64,000 nucleotides of DNA from Streptomyces violaceoruber (GTDB lineage: Bacteria; Actinomycetota; Actinomycetes; Streptomycetales; Streptomycetaceae), in assembly GCA_000720805.1 (NCBI GenBank), contig JODI01000034.1, positions 1 to 64,000 on the forward strand, read 5' to 3'. Of the stretch, positions 1-10,070 are shown piece by piece. The notes under the pieces are model-generated. The model ran no database searches. It had not been told where the DNA came from and was given only the letters and a program-made list of their open reading frames with translations. A program made the translations under genes and the position numbers. Within the stretch, counting starts at the first letter, position 1, and every line of letters begins with the position of its first letter.

Positions 1-3000
1 GTCCTGGCAGGACGTCGAGGAGACCACGTTGCCGCGCACGTCATGACCGGTGATGGTCATCGCCCCGTTGGGGTCGGTCACCGTGTGCTCGAAGCCGGCG
101 GAGTCGTAGCCGAAGCTGGTCTTGTAGCCCAGGCCGTCGGTCTGGGTCAGCGCGCGGTTGCCGTTGGTGACGTCGTAGGTGTACGTCAGCGTCGAGTTGG
201 TCGGTGAGGTGACCTTGACCGTCTCCACGGGCAGCAGGCCGGTGGAGTTCTTCGCGGCCTCGTACTGCTGGGCCACGTCCGCGTCGGACAGCTGGGAGCG
301 GTAGAGGGCGACCTCGGCGATGGAGCCCTTGAAGTAGGTCGCGTAGCCGGTGCCGCTGGTCGAGCTGGTGTGGGACTCGTCCGGCCAGTTGCCGCCGATG
401 AAGCCGGCGCCGACGTAGGTGTACGGCTGCCCGGACATCGCCGCGGTGCCGGTCTGCGTGCCGACGAGGGTGCCGTCGAGGTACAGCGTCTGGCTGGTGG
501 CGCCGGTCGACAGCACCACGTGGTGCCACTTGCCGTCGGTGACGGCCGCGGCGGAGACGAGCGGTTTGGTGGAGCCGCCGGAGAAGTAGTACTCGCCGTG
601 CAGCTTGCCGCTGCTTCCCACGTACAGCACGGGGGTGTAGCTCGTCGTGGTGGTGCCCGCGCTCAGCGGGTCCTTGCTCGCGCCGAGCAGGACGCCGTTC
701 GCGGTCGTGGTCTTGAACCACAGGCTCGTCGACTCCGCGCCCGAGCCGGGCAGCGAGCCGCTCGGCAGGGTCAGCGAGGAGCTGGCGCCGGCGAAGGTGG
801 CGGCCTTCTGGTCGCTGAACGGGCCGGACCCGCCGAGCGTCACCGCGTTGTAGCTGCCGTTGCCGCCGCGTACCTGGTCCACGGCCGTGGTCGCGCCCGC
901 GGCCTCGTTCAGCCGGAAGTACTCGGAGGGCGCGCCGCCGAGGACCGCGCCGCGGTAGGTGTCGCTGGAACCGGCGACGGACGGCGTGCCCATCTTCCAC
1001 ACGCCGCCGTTCTCGTCGGTGAGCTGCGTCAGCGCGGTGGTGTTGGCGTCGTACGACATCGTCGCGTACGTCTTGCCGGACGGCCGCTTGACGGAGGTGA
1101 GCAGGCTCGTGCTGTGCGTGCCGTAGGTGTAGAGGGCCTTGACGTCGGCGGCGACCAGCGGGCGGCTGTACCAGCCGGCGTTCGCGATGGAGCCGTTGAA
1201 GTAGGTGGCCTTGCCGTCCTTCCCGGTGTTCGGCTCGTCGGGCCAGTTGCCGCCGAGGAAGCCGGTGCCGAGGTAGTTGAAGGACTGGTTCTTGCCGAAG
1301 GCGACCGCGCTCTGGATGGAGATGGTGCCGGTGCGGGAGCCGACCTTGGTGTTGTCCAGGTACAGGGTCTGCGAGTTGCCGGCCGCGGACAGCACCACGT
1401 GGTGCCACTTGCCGTCGGCGACGGACGCCGAGGACACGATCGGGTTGATGCCGCCGCTGTACCAGAACTCGGCGTTGAGCTTGCCGTCGGTGCCGACGTA
1501 GACGGACGGCGTGTAGAAGCCGGCCGCCTGCCCGGAGTCGATCGGCTGGGAGGCGTAGGAGTAGAGCACGCCCGGTCCCGCCGAGGTCTTGAACCACAGC
1601 GAGATCGCCCCCGAGTCGGTGTCGTTGCCGAGGTCCTTCGGCAGCGCGATGTCGGAGGAGGTGCCGTTGAAGCCGGCCGCCTTGGCCGAGGAGCCGGCCA
1701 GCGGGCCGGTCTGGCCGAGGGTGACGTTCTGGTAGGTCGCGTTGGTGGTGCCCTCGTTGCCGAGGACGGCGTCCTTGGCGGTGGTGCCGGAGGTCTCCGA
1801 CAGCGGCCAGAAGGTGTGCGGGTCGAGGTCGAGGGCCGCGTTCTGGTAGCCGGAGCCGGTGGTGTAGCCGTAGGTGGTGCACTTGGTGGCGGACAGCGGC
1901 GAGCACACCTTGGTCAGCTGGTCGCCGGTGTAGCCGTAGGTCCACGTCTGCACGGTCGAGGTGTCGCCCGGCGTGACCGGGTCGGTGGCCACGGTCGCCA
2001 CGTGCGCCGCCAGCGCGCCGGAGGGGGTGCTCCAGGTCAGGTTCAGGGAGCGCCCGGAGACCGCGGAGGCCATCTTGGTGATGTGGCCGCCGGCCCAGGT
2101 GAGGTTCACCGAGCGGCCGTTGGCGTCGGTGACCGCGGTCAGGCCGTAGGCGCCGGAGCCCAGGGACTGGGTGAAGGTGTAGACGGTGTCGTCCTTGTCG
2201 GTCAGCGTGTAACCGCCGGTGACCGTCTTGAAGGTGGCGAAGCGTCCGTTGCCGGACGTGAAGGAGCCGTCGCCGTTCTTGCCGTAGCCGACCTGCGAGC
2301 CGTCGGGGTAGGTGACCTGGACGTTGGAGACCGCGCCGGAGGCGGTGTACTGCTCGGTGGCCCTGGAGTCGAAGATGCTCGACCAGCCGGCGCCGAAGGC
2401 GCTCGTCCAGCGCGGGTCGCGGGAGTTGTAGTCGCGGTCGACGTCCAGCGAGGGGCCGACGGTGGAGATGGAGGCGTCGGTGTCGGAGGTCGTGTAGTTG
2501 CCGATGGACGCGTCGAAACCGTGGTCGCTGCTGTTCTGCGACAGGCCGGAGGTGATCACGGCCTGCGGCACCTGCACGGACAGTTCGTACGGCGTGGCCG
2601 GCGAGTACAGGTTGGTGGCGGAGTCGTACGCCTGGACGGTCCAGGAGTAGGACTTGCCCCAGGCGAGCTTGCCGGCGGGCACGGTCCAGTCGCCGGTGGA
2701 GACCAGGCCGGAGTCGGCGACCTTGGTGCCGCTCGCGTCGTAGACCCGGAACAGGTACTGGTTGTTGCTGCCGCTGGTGGAGTTGGCGCCGCCGGCCCAG
2801 GCCGTGAACTCCGGGGTGGTGGTGCCCACCACGGCGTTGTCGGCGGGGAACTTGTCGGTGGTCGAGGCGTACAGCGCCAGGCCGTAGTCGGCGCTGGAAC
2901 CGTTGAACCAGCCCTGGATCGCGGACGTCGACAGCGCGACGGTCACCCAGTCGCCGACGCTGCGGTCGGCGCCGGTGTTGGCGCAGGCGTTGGGCACGGT

Positions 3001-4416
3001 CGGGGTGGCGTTGCCGATGGAGGAGCCCATGGAGGGGCCCGGGTAGCTGGTGACGGACTCCGGGGTCCAGGCGCTGGTCACCAGGGCGACGTCGAACCGC
3101 TCGGCAGTGCAGGTGGCGGCCCAGGTGTCGAACAGGTGCAGGGACGCGGAGGTGACGGTGGCCTTGCTGCCGTCCCAGGCGGTGTCCCAGTGGTTGACGA
3201 AGCTGTTCGCGGCGTGGGTGCCGGAGTCGTAGGAACCGACCTTGACGGTCTGTTCGTAGGAGTGGTCGATGTTGTTGCCGGACCCGGACTCGGCGTAGGT
3301 GGTGGTCCAGCCGTCGTCGACGGTCGGGTCGACGGTGACCGGGAAGACCCGCTCGCCGCTGTGCAGCCAGGCGCTGTCCAGGGTCACCCGGAGTGCGTAG
3401 CCGTCGTCGGTGCGGAGCAGTTCGGTGGTGACGTCGTGAGTGGTGGCCGGGTCCCCGGAGCGGCGGTTCACCTTCGAGTCGTACGCGTACGCCGGAGGGA
3501 TGCGCTCGACGGTCTTGCCGGCCGAGTCCTGCAGGTCGATCCAGCCGTTGTCCCGCTGGACGGGGGTGAGGCCCGTGAGGGTGAGGGGGAAGGTCCAGGT
3601 GTTGCCGGCGTCCGCGGAGTGCAGGACGACGGACTCCTTGACGCCGGTCGCGGTGGGGGCGAGCGCGAGGTCGGTGTCGTCGAGAACATCGGCGTACGTG
3701 ACGGTCGAGCCGTCGGCGGTGCCCTGGACGGGGGCGGCGTCCTGCAGGGCGTAGGCGACGCGGTGCTTCTCGTCGGGTGTGAGGGAGGCGAGGGCGGGGT
3801 CGGTGGCGTCGGCGGCGAAGTCGACGGCGAGGGAGTTGGCCTTCTCGTGCCAGCGCCCGTCCGGACCGGCCCGCACGTCGACGTCGATCGGCGCCCATCT
3901 TCCCTTGCCGACCTGGTAGTTGACGGGGGCCGGGGATATGCGGCGGGTGACGGAGCCGTCGGCGTTGTCGTAGACGGTCTCGCGGCGCGAGGACTTGGCG
4001 GCGCTGCGCTTGCTGGTCTTGGTGTTGAAGTGGGCGGCGCCGGCGCTGCGGCCCTTCTGCACGGTGGCCTTGTGCGCGTGGTAGGCGGGCAGTTCGCCCT
4101 TGCCCTTGCCGGGGGCGTGGCCCTTGCCGCGGTGGGCCGCGGTCGCCGATGCGGGGACCTGGTGGCGGTGGCCGGCGGCCGTGCCGGTCTGCTGGTGGGG
4201 CAGCTTGCCCCAGTGCGGGTCGGTGAACCAGGACGCCAGCGAGGACAGGCTCAGGCTCGGCAGCTCGATGCGGCCCAGCTCCCTTCCCTCGGCTACGGCC
4301 TGATCGGTCGTCAGCATCAGGACGAGGGTGGTGAGCACGAGCGCGGCGACGCCGCGCAGGGCACGGCGAGCGCGGCGTGGGGAGCGCGCTCGGTTGAACG
4401 GCCGGTGGGGCAGCAC
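1..4416 (-). CDS. Secreted LamG/RHS-type cell-surface protein, 3' end off window
   Basis: The frame is open for 1472 codons from a GTG at 4416 down to base 1, so the C-terminus lies outside the window. A GGAGA ribosome site sits 7-8 bases before the GTG. Residues 1-45 are an Arg-rich N-region, a hydrophobic stretch and an AVA cleavage site, so the product is exported. A Lys/His-rich linker follows, then repeat-type segments resembling the DNRLRE and RHS N-terminal regions (residues 150-850, with SFGAGWS-type RHS entry and YTYDVTNGNR/TDGLGYKT repeats near the edge). Two LamG-like jelly-roll domains lie near residues 885-1090 and 1150-1380; they share blocks such as GKWHHVVLS and FLGGNWPDE. RHS proteins of this build usually end in a variable toxin, which would be to the left of the window. 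Other frames here give long open frames but no recognisable protein. Confidence 0.85.
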   Translation of the reverse strand, partial: MLPHRPFNRARSPRRARRALRGVAALVLTTLVLMLTTDQAVAEGRELGRIELPSLSLSSLASWFTDPHWGKLPHQQTGTAAGHRHQVPASATAAHRGKGHAPGKGKGELPAYHAHKATVQKGRSAGAAHFNTKTSKRSAAKSSRRETVYDNADGSVTRRISPAPVNYQVGKGRWAPIDVDVRAGPDGRWHEKANSLAVDFAADATDPALASLTPDEKHRVAYALQDAAPVQGTADGSTVTYADVLDDTDLALAPTATGVKESVVLHSADAGNTWTFPLTLTGLTPVQRDNGWIDLQDSAGKTVERIPPAYAYDSKVNRRSGDPATTHDVTTELLRTDDGYALRVTLDSAWLHSGERVFPVTVDPTVDDGWTTTYAESGSGNNIDHSYEQTVKVGSYDSGTHAANSFVNHWDTAWDGSKATVTSASLHLFDTWAATCTAERFDVALVTSAWTPESVTSYPGPSMGSSIGNATPTVPNACANTGADRSVGDWVTVALSTSAIQGWFNGSSADYGLALYASTTDKFPADNAVVGTTTPEFTAWAGGANSTSGSNNQYLFRVYDASGTKVADSGLVSTGDWTVPAGKLAWGKSYSWTVQAYDSATNLYSPATPYELSVQVPQAVITSGLSQNSSDHGFDASIGNYTTSDTDASISTVGPSLDVDRDYNSRDPRWTSAFGAGWSSIFDSRATEQYTASGAVSNVQVTYPDGSQVGYGKNGDGSFTSGNGRFATFKTVTGGYTLTDKDDTVYTFTQSLGSGAYGLTAVTDANGRSVNLTWAGGHITKMASAVSGRSLNLTWSTPSGALAAHVATVATDPVTPGDTSTVQTWTYGYTGDQLTKVCSPLSATKCTTYGYTTGSGYQNAALDLDPHTFWPLSETSGTTAKDAVLGNEGTTNATYQNVTLGQTGPLAGSSAKAAGFNGTSSDIALPKDLGNDTDSGAISLWFKTSAGPGVLYSYASQPIDSGQAAGFYTPSVYVGTDGKLNAEFWYSGGINPIVSSASVADGKWHHVVLSAAGNSQTLYLDNTKVGSRTGTISIQSAVAFGKNQSFNYLGTGFLGGNWPDEPNTGKDGKATYFNGSIANAGWYSRPLVAADVKALYTYGTHSTSLLTSVKRPSGKTYATMSYDANTTALTQLTDENGGVWKMGTPSVAGSSDTYRGAVLGGAPSEYFRLNEAAGATTAVDQVRGGNGSYNAVTLGGSGPFSDQKAATFAGASSSLTLPSGSLPGSGAESTSLWFKTTTANGVLLGASKDPLSAGTTTTSYTPVLYVGSSGKLHGEYYFSGGSTKPLVSAAAVTDGKWHHVVLSTGATSQTLYLDGTLVGTQTGTAAMSGQPYTYVGAGFIGGNWPDESHTSSTSGTGYATYFKGSIAEVALYRSQLSDADVAQQYEAAKNSTGLLPVETVKVTSPTNSTLTYTYDVTNGNRALTQTDGLGYKTSFGYDSAGFEHTVTDPNGAMTITGHDVRGNVVSSTSCQD

Positions 4417-4775
4417 GGCTTGGTCTCCAGATGAAAAGAATTCGACAAAGAAGCGCCGATCTTGCCATCCGTGAAGATTTTATGAAAAACCCGAAGGGGA
4501 AACCTTGTGCTGCTCTTGACCGACTCTTGCTGAACCTGACCGATTTTCTGCTGTCTGCACCTTTGCGATTTGGAAGAACCTTTACTAATGCATCGGGGGC
4601 GCGACCGGCTCATCGCCGGTGGGGCCCTGCCTCACCGCGCCGTCCCGTCGTGCTCACTGGCCGCCGCATCTCCGACGGGTCCGCGACGAGCTCGTCCGTG
4701 AGCACTGCTTCATGGAGCGCCAGCCAGTAGGGACTGATCGCAGCGCTGGCCGCAGGCCGCGGATCGGCTGGAAGG
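4417..4775. other. AT-richer intergenic region, probable promoter of the RHS-type gene
   Basis: No convincing gene is seen. Bases about 4430-4600 are clearly poorer in GC than the surroundings, which in Streptomyces usually marks promoter DNA. It probably drives the leftward LamG/RHS gene, but I cannot assign -35 and -10 boxes confidently. Confidence 0.4.
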
Positions 4776-5555
4776 TCAAGCGCCGCACTGCTGGAGCATC
4801 ATGTTCTTGTCCGCCGCCGTGACGGACAGTTCGTACTTGAGTGCCACTTGCGCGAACCGCACCGAGTACGAGCAGCGAATCGCCTTGCTGGGCGGCAGCC
4901 AGGACGCGGGCCCGGAGTCCCGCTTGGCCGAGTTCGTGGGGCCCCAGACGGGCAGGAGGTTCAGCACGTCGTTCGCCAGCCGCTGCCGCTTCTGCCTGTC
5001 CCAGCGTGCGGCACCCATCTGCCAGGCGTACGACAGCGGCACCACGTGGTCTATCTGCACCTCGGCGGCCTTCGCCTTCTTCCAGGCGATGTCCTTGCCC
5101 GTGTAGGGATCGTGCAGCTTCATCGTGACGACCACGCAGTCGGAACCGGTGCGGAACCGAAGGTTCTGGCCATCGCGTTTCAACAAGTCGTTCCGCGTGT
5201 CACAGCCGTTGCGGGCCAGCGGCACACCATCGGCGGTGTCCATCCAGGCGTAGCCGAACTCGTCGCGGTCGTACCCCGTCTTGGGGCCGCGCCCCTTCGT
5301 CCGCAGGCTCTCGATGAGCTTGCGGGCCGTGACGCCGTCGGTGGCGCCGGTGACGGGCGCGAGGCCCGGTTTCGTACCGTCGGGATTCTTCAGCGGGCTG
5401 ACGGAGCGTCCGTCCGGTGCCGGTGCCGCCGCACCGCTCTCCGGTGCGGTGCCACTCTGGTCGAGGCCCTCGCAGCCCGCGACCAGAGTCATTGCGGCGC
5501 ACGCCGCCACACCGGTCATGACGGCGGAGCCAGCCCCGCCCCTCAGACGCGTCAC
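4776..5555 (-). CDS. Lipoprotein with HNH/DUF1524 (GmrSD C-terminal-like) nuclease domain
   Basis: This 259-residue protein begins with a lipoprotein signal (hydrophobic stretch ending LVAGC), so it is predicted to be anchored outside the membrane. The C-terminal two thirds match the HNH family found at the end of GmrSD-type enzymes (DUF1524). D169-H170 lie in the motif IDHVVPLSYAW, and further on come NDVLNLLPVWGPTNSAKRD and WLPP, which supply the Asn and Lys positions of the betabeta-alpha-metal fold. Secreted HNH lipoproteins of this type are common in Streptomyces and are assumed to degrade extracellular nucleic acid; that role is inference. The start with the upstream ATG keeps the full signal peptide. 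It stands alone, transcribed in the same direction as the RHS-type gene but 359 bases from it. Confidence 0.8.
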   Translation of the reverse strand: MTRLRGGAGSAVMTGVAACAAMTLVAGCEGLDQSGTAPESGAAAPAPDGRSVSPLKNPDGTKPGLAPVTGATDGVTARKLIESLRTKGRGPKTGYDRDEFGYAWMDTADGVPLARNGCDTRNDLLKRDGQNLRFRTGSDCVVVTMKLHDPYTGKDIAWKKAKAAEVQIDHVVPLSYAWQMGAARWDRQKRQRLANDVLNLLPVWGPTNSAKRDSGPASWLPPSKAIRCSYSVRFAQVALKYELSVTAADKNMMLQQCGA

Positions 5556-5719
5556 GATGCGTCCCTCCCCTTCGCTGCCCGGTTCCGCCTCGGCACCGGC
5601 GGTTCTCTCTGGTTTTCACGGTAGCGGCCGAGAGGTCCAGACCATATGGGGCCTAAATGGGCATACCACCTCTATCGGGCTTATCGTCGATTGCGAGTCA
5701 CCTCCGGAAGGAGCTCTGG

Positions 5720-5902
5720 ATGGGCATCTTCGACAGATTCAAGAACCAGGCGAAGGGCAGCAAGGGCAGGGACATGTCCGACGCCGCGGAGCGGAAGGCC
5801 AACGAGAAGACGGGCAACAAGCACGAGGGGCAGGTCGACGACGCGCAACAGCGGATCGAAGGCTCGCTCGGCATGGATCGCGACAGGCCCGAACAGCCGT
5901 AA
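5720..5902 (+). CDS. Small antitoxin-like protein (MT0933/Rv0909 antitoxin family)
   Basis: The start is fixed by a strong GGAAGGAG site at 5706-5713 before ATG 5720, giving 60 residues; an upstream in-frame ATG at 5657 has no such site. The protein opens MGIFDRFKNQAKG and ends in a MDRDRPEQP tail, the pattern of the short actinobacterial MT0933 antitoxin family (PF14013). It is highly charged and probably helical in the middle. No toxin gene is adjacent: mfd is convergent downstream. In Streptomyces these proteins are often solitary, so a real toxin-antitoxin role is doubtful despite the family name. Confidence 0.75.
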   Translation: MGIFDRFKNQAKGSKGRDMSDAAERKANEKTGNKHEGQVDDAQQRIEGSLGMDRDRPEQP

Positions 5903-6104
5903 GGCCGCGGACTCACGGAGGTTCTGACGCCCGGCCCGGGCGCCGGACACAGCGCTCGGGCCGAGCTCACGGAGCCATGCGGAAACGGCGTCCGCCCGCG
6001 GAGCGCCAGCTCCCGTCAAGGCCGGCGCTCTCCGAGCGGCCGCCGAGCGCCCCGCCGTCGGGCACGCGCGGTGGCCACTTCCCCGAGAGCCCCGAGAGCC
6101 CCGC

Positions 6105-9100
6105 CTACGACCCCAGGATCGACGCCAGGAACTCGCCGACCCACCCGAGCAGTTCCCGCCCGACCAACGGCTTCCCGCCGACCTTCGCCGTCTTCGGGCG
6201 CGGGACCAGCACCTGGTGTGCGGCCGGCTTGATGACCGTCCCCGGGTACAGCCGCTTGAGCCGCAGTTCCTGGGACTCCCGCAACTCCACCGGGGCGAAG
6301 CGGATGTTGTTGCCCTGCAGGACGATATCGCCGACGCCGCAGGCGCGCGCCAGCATCCGCAGTCCGGCCACCAGCAGCAGGTTCTCCACGGGCTCCGGCA
6401 ACTTGCCGTAGCGGTCGACGAGTTCCTCGCGCACGGCCTTGATGTCCTCCTCCGTGTTGGCGGAGGCGATGGAACGGTAGACCTGCAGGCGGAGGCGCTC
6501 GCCGGGGGCGTAGTCGTGCGGGACGTGCGCGTCGACCGGGAGCTCGATCTTGACCTCGAGCGGCGGTTCCTCCTCCACGCCGCCCTCCAGGGAGGCGCGG
6601 TAGTCCGCGACCGCCTCGCCGACCATGCGGACGTACAGGTCGAAGCCGACGCCCGCGATGTGCCCGGACTGTTCGCCCCCCAGGAGGTTTCCGGCGCCGC
6701 GGATCTCCAGGTCCTTCATCGCCACGTACATGCCCGCGCCCATCTCCGTGTGCTGGGCGATGGTCGCCAGGCGCTCGTGGGCCGTTTCCGTCAGCGGCTT
6801 CTCCGGCGGGTACAGGAAGTACGCGTAGCCCCGCTCGCGGCCTCGGCCCACCCGGCCGCGCAGCTGGTGCAGCTGGGAGAGGCCGAAGTTGTCGCCGCGC
6901 TCCACGATCAGCGTGTTCGCGTTGGAGATGTCGATGCCGGACTCGACGATCGTCGTGGAGACCAGCACATCGAACTTCTTCTCCCAGAAGTCGACGACGA
7001 CCTGCTCCAGGGCCTGCTCCGTCATCTGGCCGTGGGCGATGGCGATCCGCGCCTCGGGGACGATCTCCCGCAGCCGGGCCGCCGCGCGGTCGATCGACTC
7101 CACCCGGTTGTGGATGTAGAAGACCTGTCCCTCGCGCAGGAGTTCACGGCGGACGGCCGCGCCGATCTGCTTCTCCTCGTACGGGCCGACGAAGGTCAGC
7201 ACCGGGTGGCGCTCCTCGGGGGGCGTGGTGATCGTCGACATCTCCCGGATGCCCGTGACCGCCATCTCCAGGGTGCGCGGGATCGGGGTCGCGGACATCG
7301 TCAGTACGTCCACGTTCGCGCGCAGTTTCTTCAGCTGCTCCTTGTGCTCGACGCCGAAGCGCTGCTCCTCGTCGACGATGACCAGGCCCAGGTCCTTGAA
7401 CTTGGTCTCCGAGGAGAACAGGCGGTGGGTGCCGATGACGACGTCCACCGAGCCCTCCCTGAGGCCCTCCAGGACCGCCTTCGCCTCGGTGTCGGTCTGG
7501 AAGCGGGACAGCGCCCTCACGTTCACCGGGAACTGCGAGTAGCGCTCGGAGAACGTCCCGAAGTGCTGCTGCACCAGCAGTGTCGTCGGGACCAGGACGG
7601 CGACCTGCTTGCCGTCCTGGACGGCCTTGAAGGCGGCGCGGACCGCGATCTCCGTCTTGCCGTAACCGACGTCGCCGCAGATCAGGCGGTCCATCGGGAC
7701 CGTCTTCTCCATGTCCTCCTTGACCTCGGCGATCGTGGTCAGCTGGTCGGGCGTCTCCACGTACGGGAAGGCGTCCTCCAGCTCGCGCTGCCAGGGCGTG
7801 TCGGAGCCGAAGGCGTGCCCGGGGGCCGCCATCCGCGCGCTGTACAGCTTGATCAGGTCGGCCGCGATTTCCTTGACGGCCTTCTTCGCGCGGGCCTTCG
7901 TCTTCGTCCAGTCGGCACCGCCCAGGCGGTGCAGCGTGGGCGACTCGCCGCCGACGTACTTGGTGATCTGCTCCAGCTGGTCGGTGGGGATGTAGAGGCG
8001 GTCGCCGGGCTGGCCGCGCTTGGCGGGGGCGTACTCGACGACCAGGTACTCGCGGGTGGCACCCTGCACCGTGCGCTGCACCATCTCGATGTAGCGGCCC
8101 ACTCCGTGCTGCTCGTGGACGATGTAGTCGCCCGCCTCCAGGGTCAGCGGGTCGATGGTCTTGCGGCGGCGCGCGGGCATGCGGGCGCCGTCCTTGCCGG
8201 CCGCCTTCTGGCCGGTCAGGTCGGTCTCCGTCAGGACGGCGAGCCGCAGTTCCGGGTCCACGAAGCCGTAGTCGATCGAGCCGCACGCCACGTGCACCAC
8301 GGAGGGCGCGATCTGGCCGAGTTCCGCGTCCAGACGGGCCGCGATGCCCTCGCCGCCGAGCACTTCGACCGTGCGGGCCGCCGGCCCGTGGCCCTCGGTC
8401 ACGAACACCGTGCGCCAGCCGTCGGCCAGCCAGCCCTTGGTGTCGGCGAGGGCCTTGGCGGTGTCCCCGCGGTAGGTCTCGGGGGCGTGCATGCCCAGCT
8501 TCAGGGTGTCCGCGTCCCCCTGCGCGTCAGCGGCGGACACCAGTGTCTCGTCCGCCGCGAACGGCGAGACCGACCACCACATCATGTCCAGCTCGCGCGC
8601 CCGGTCCCGGACGTCGGCGATGGACCACAGAGAGGCCGCGCCGACGTCGATCGGTGCCTCACCGCCGCCGGCGGTGGCCGCCCACGACGCCTGCAGGAAC
8701 TCCTGGCTGGTCGTCACGAGGTCCGCCGCGCGTGTGCGGACCCGCTCGGGATCGCACACGACGGCCATGGCGCCCTTGGGCAGGACGTCCAGCAGCAGCT
8801 CCATGTCGTCCACGAGGACGGGCGCCAGGGACTCCATGCCCTCCACGGCGATCCCCTCGGCGATCTTGCCGAGCAGTTCGCCGAGTTCCGGGTGCTGCTC
8901 GGCGAGAGCACGCGCACGCGTGCGGACGTCTTCCGTCAACAGCAGTTCACGGCAGGGCGGGGCCCACAGGCCGTGTTCGGCGACCTCCAGGGAGCGCTGG
9001 TCGGCGACCTTGAAGTAGCGGATCTCCTCGACGTCGTCACCCCAGAACTCGACGCGCAGGGGGTGTTCTTCTGTGGGCGGGAAGACGTCGAGGATGCCAC

Positions 9101-9659
9101 CGCGTACGGCGAACTCGCCGCGCTTCTCGACCAGCTCCACGCGCGCGTACGCGGCGGCGGCGAGGGCTTCGACGACTTGGTCGAGGTCGGCGGTCTGGCC
9201 GGTCCTCAGGGCCACCGGTTCCAGGTCGCCGAGGCCTTTGACCTGCGGCTGGAGCACGGAGCGTACGGGGGCCACGACGACGGAGACCGGGCCGGTCTCG
9301 GGGTCGTCGGGGCGGGGATGGGCCAGGCGGCGCAGAACGGCGAGGCGGCGGCCGACGGTGTCGCTGCGGGGGCTGAGGCGCTCGTGCGGGAGGGTCTCCC
9401 AGGACGGGTACTCGACGACGCCCTCCGAGGGCAGCAGCGAGCGCAGGGCCGCGGCCAGGTCCTCCGCCTCACGGCCGGTCGCGGTCACCGCGAGGACCGG
9501 GCGGCCGGAGTCGCGGGCCAGGGCGGCGACCGCGAAGGGACGGGCCGCGGGAGGGCCGACCAGGTCGATGTGCATACGGTTGCCGTCTGCGGCTGCCGTG
9601 ATCGCTTCCGCGAGGGCGGTGTCCTTGACGACGGCGTCGAGCAGACCGTGCAGGCTCAT
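6105..9659 (-). CDS. mfd: Transcription-repair coupling factor Mfd
   Basis: Mfd displaces RNA polymerase stalled at DNA lesions and recruits UvrA. The protein is 1184 residues, the usual length. The N-terminal UvrB-like part (about 1-330) is followed by the RNA-polymerase-interaction region with the motif GDYIVHEQHGVGRY, then the helicase module with Walker A GDVGYGKTE near residue 661 and the DEEQ box (IVDEEQRFGVEHKEQL) near 760, plus motif III MSATPIPRTL. Further on come the GRVGRGRERGYAYFL motif VI and the C-terminal UvrA-binding regulatory domain. The ATG at 9659 opens MSLHGLLDAVVKD, as in homologues; no strong ribosome site is seen. Divergent from the DUF2079 gene. Confidence 0.97.
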   Translation of the reverse strand: MSLHGLLDAVVKDTALAEAITAAADGNRMHIDLVGPPAARPFAVAALARDSGRPVLAVTATGREAEDLAAALRSLLPSEGVVEYPSWETLPHERLSPRSDTVGRRLAVLRRLAHPRPDDPETGPVSVVVAPVRSVLQPQVKGLGDLEPVALRTGQTADLDQVVEALAAAAYARVELVEKRGEFAVRGGILDVFPPTEEHPLRVEFWGDDVEEIRYFKVADQRSLEVAEHGLWAPPCRELLLTEDVRTRARALAEQHPELGELLGKIAEGIAVEGMESLAPVLVDDMELLLDVLPKGAMAVVCDPERVRTRAADLVTTSQEFLQASWAATAGGGEAPIDVGAASLWSIADVRDRARELDMMWWSVSPFAADETLVSAADAQGDADTLKLGMHAPETYRGDTAKALADTKGWLADGWRTVFVTEGHGPAARTVEVLGGEGIAARLDAELGQIAPSVVHVACGSIDYGFVDPELRLAVLTETDLTGQKAAGKDGARMPARRRKTIDPLTLEAGDYIVHEQHGVGRYIEMVQRTVQGATREYLVVEYAPAKRGQPGDRLYIPTDQLEQITKYVGGESPTLHRLGGADWTKTKARAKKAVKEIAADLIKLYSARMAAPGHAFGSDTPWQRELEDAFPYVETPDQLTTIAEVKEDMEKTVPMDRLICGDVGYGKTEIAVRAAFKAVQDGKQVAVLVPTTLLVQQHFGTFSERYSQFPVNVRALSRFQTDTEAKAVLEGLREGSVDVVIGTHRLFSSETKFKDLGLVIVDEEQRFGVEHKEQLKKLRANVDVLTMSATPIPRTLEMAVTGIREMSTITTPPEERHPVLTFVGPYEEKQIGAAVRRELLREGQVFYIHNRVESIDRAAARLREIVPEARIAIAHGQMTEQALEQVVVDFWEKKFDVLVSTTIVESGIDISNANTLIVERGDNFGLSQLHQLRGRVGRGRERGYAYFLYPPEKPLTETAHERLATIAQHTEMGAGMYVAMKDLEIRGAGNLLGGEQSGHIAGVGFDLYVRMVGEAVADYRASLEGGVEEEPPLEVKIELPVDAHVPHDYAPGERLRLQVYRSIASANTEEDIKAVREELVDRYGKLPEPVENLLLVAGLRMLARACGVGDIVLQGNNIRFAPVELRESQELRLKRLYPGTVIKPAAHQVLVPRPKTAKVGGKPLVGRELLGWVGEFLASILGS

Positions 9660-10070
9660 TCTGGGGCGGCTTTCGTCCGGGGGTGGGCAACGCGAAACGC
9701 CCGACGCGGGTGAGGGGCCGGGGGTCTCCAGCGTACGACGACCCTGCCGCCGACGCCGGGGCCTGTGGACAACCTCCGCCGCCGGGTGTGCGGCGGGGCT
9801 GGTGGCCGGCCGGCCTGGCGCTCGGACGCCGGGCGGGCCGAGGTCGCCGGCGGGCCGTCTGTGCGGCTGCGCGGGACCTCCCCTCCGCCGGCCACGGCGT
9901 GCGCCGACGGTGGCGGATCGCCGCCACCGCCCCTCCGGTCGTCCCGGCTTCACGCACGCCCAGTAATCTGCGGCCGTCCCCTTGTGACCGTTGCCGTCGG
10001 CTCCGAGACCCCGCCGCGAAGCGGGCGCACCACACAGCCCGTCGCCCGCCCCGCTCCCATAAGGCCCGCC
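9660..10070. other. Divergent intergenic region between mfd and the DUF2079 gene
   Basis: These 411 bases are very GC-rich and hold no gene I can support. They must contain the promoters of mfd (leftward) and of the DUF2079 membrane protein (rightward). A TAATCT hexamer near 9964 could be a rightward -10 box, without a clear -35 partner. Confidence 0.35.

Noticed and set aside
41..4434. Very long open frames on both strands in the RHS region (1475 and 1354 codons)
   Set aside because: They are Arg/Pro- or Gly/Val-rich shadow frames of the GTG-started LamG/RHS gene, whose frame alone gives a signal peptide and known domains.
5903..6104. Strong terminator between the antitoxin-like gene and mfd
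   Set aside because: Only short imperfect palindromes (around GCCCGGCCCGGGC) and a 9-bp repeat after the mfd stop are present; not convincing.
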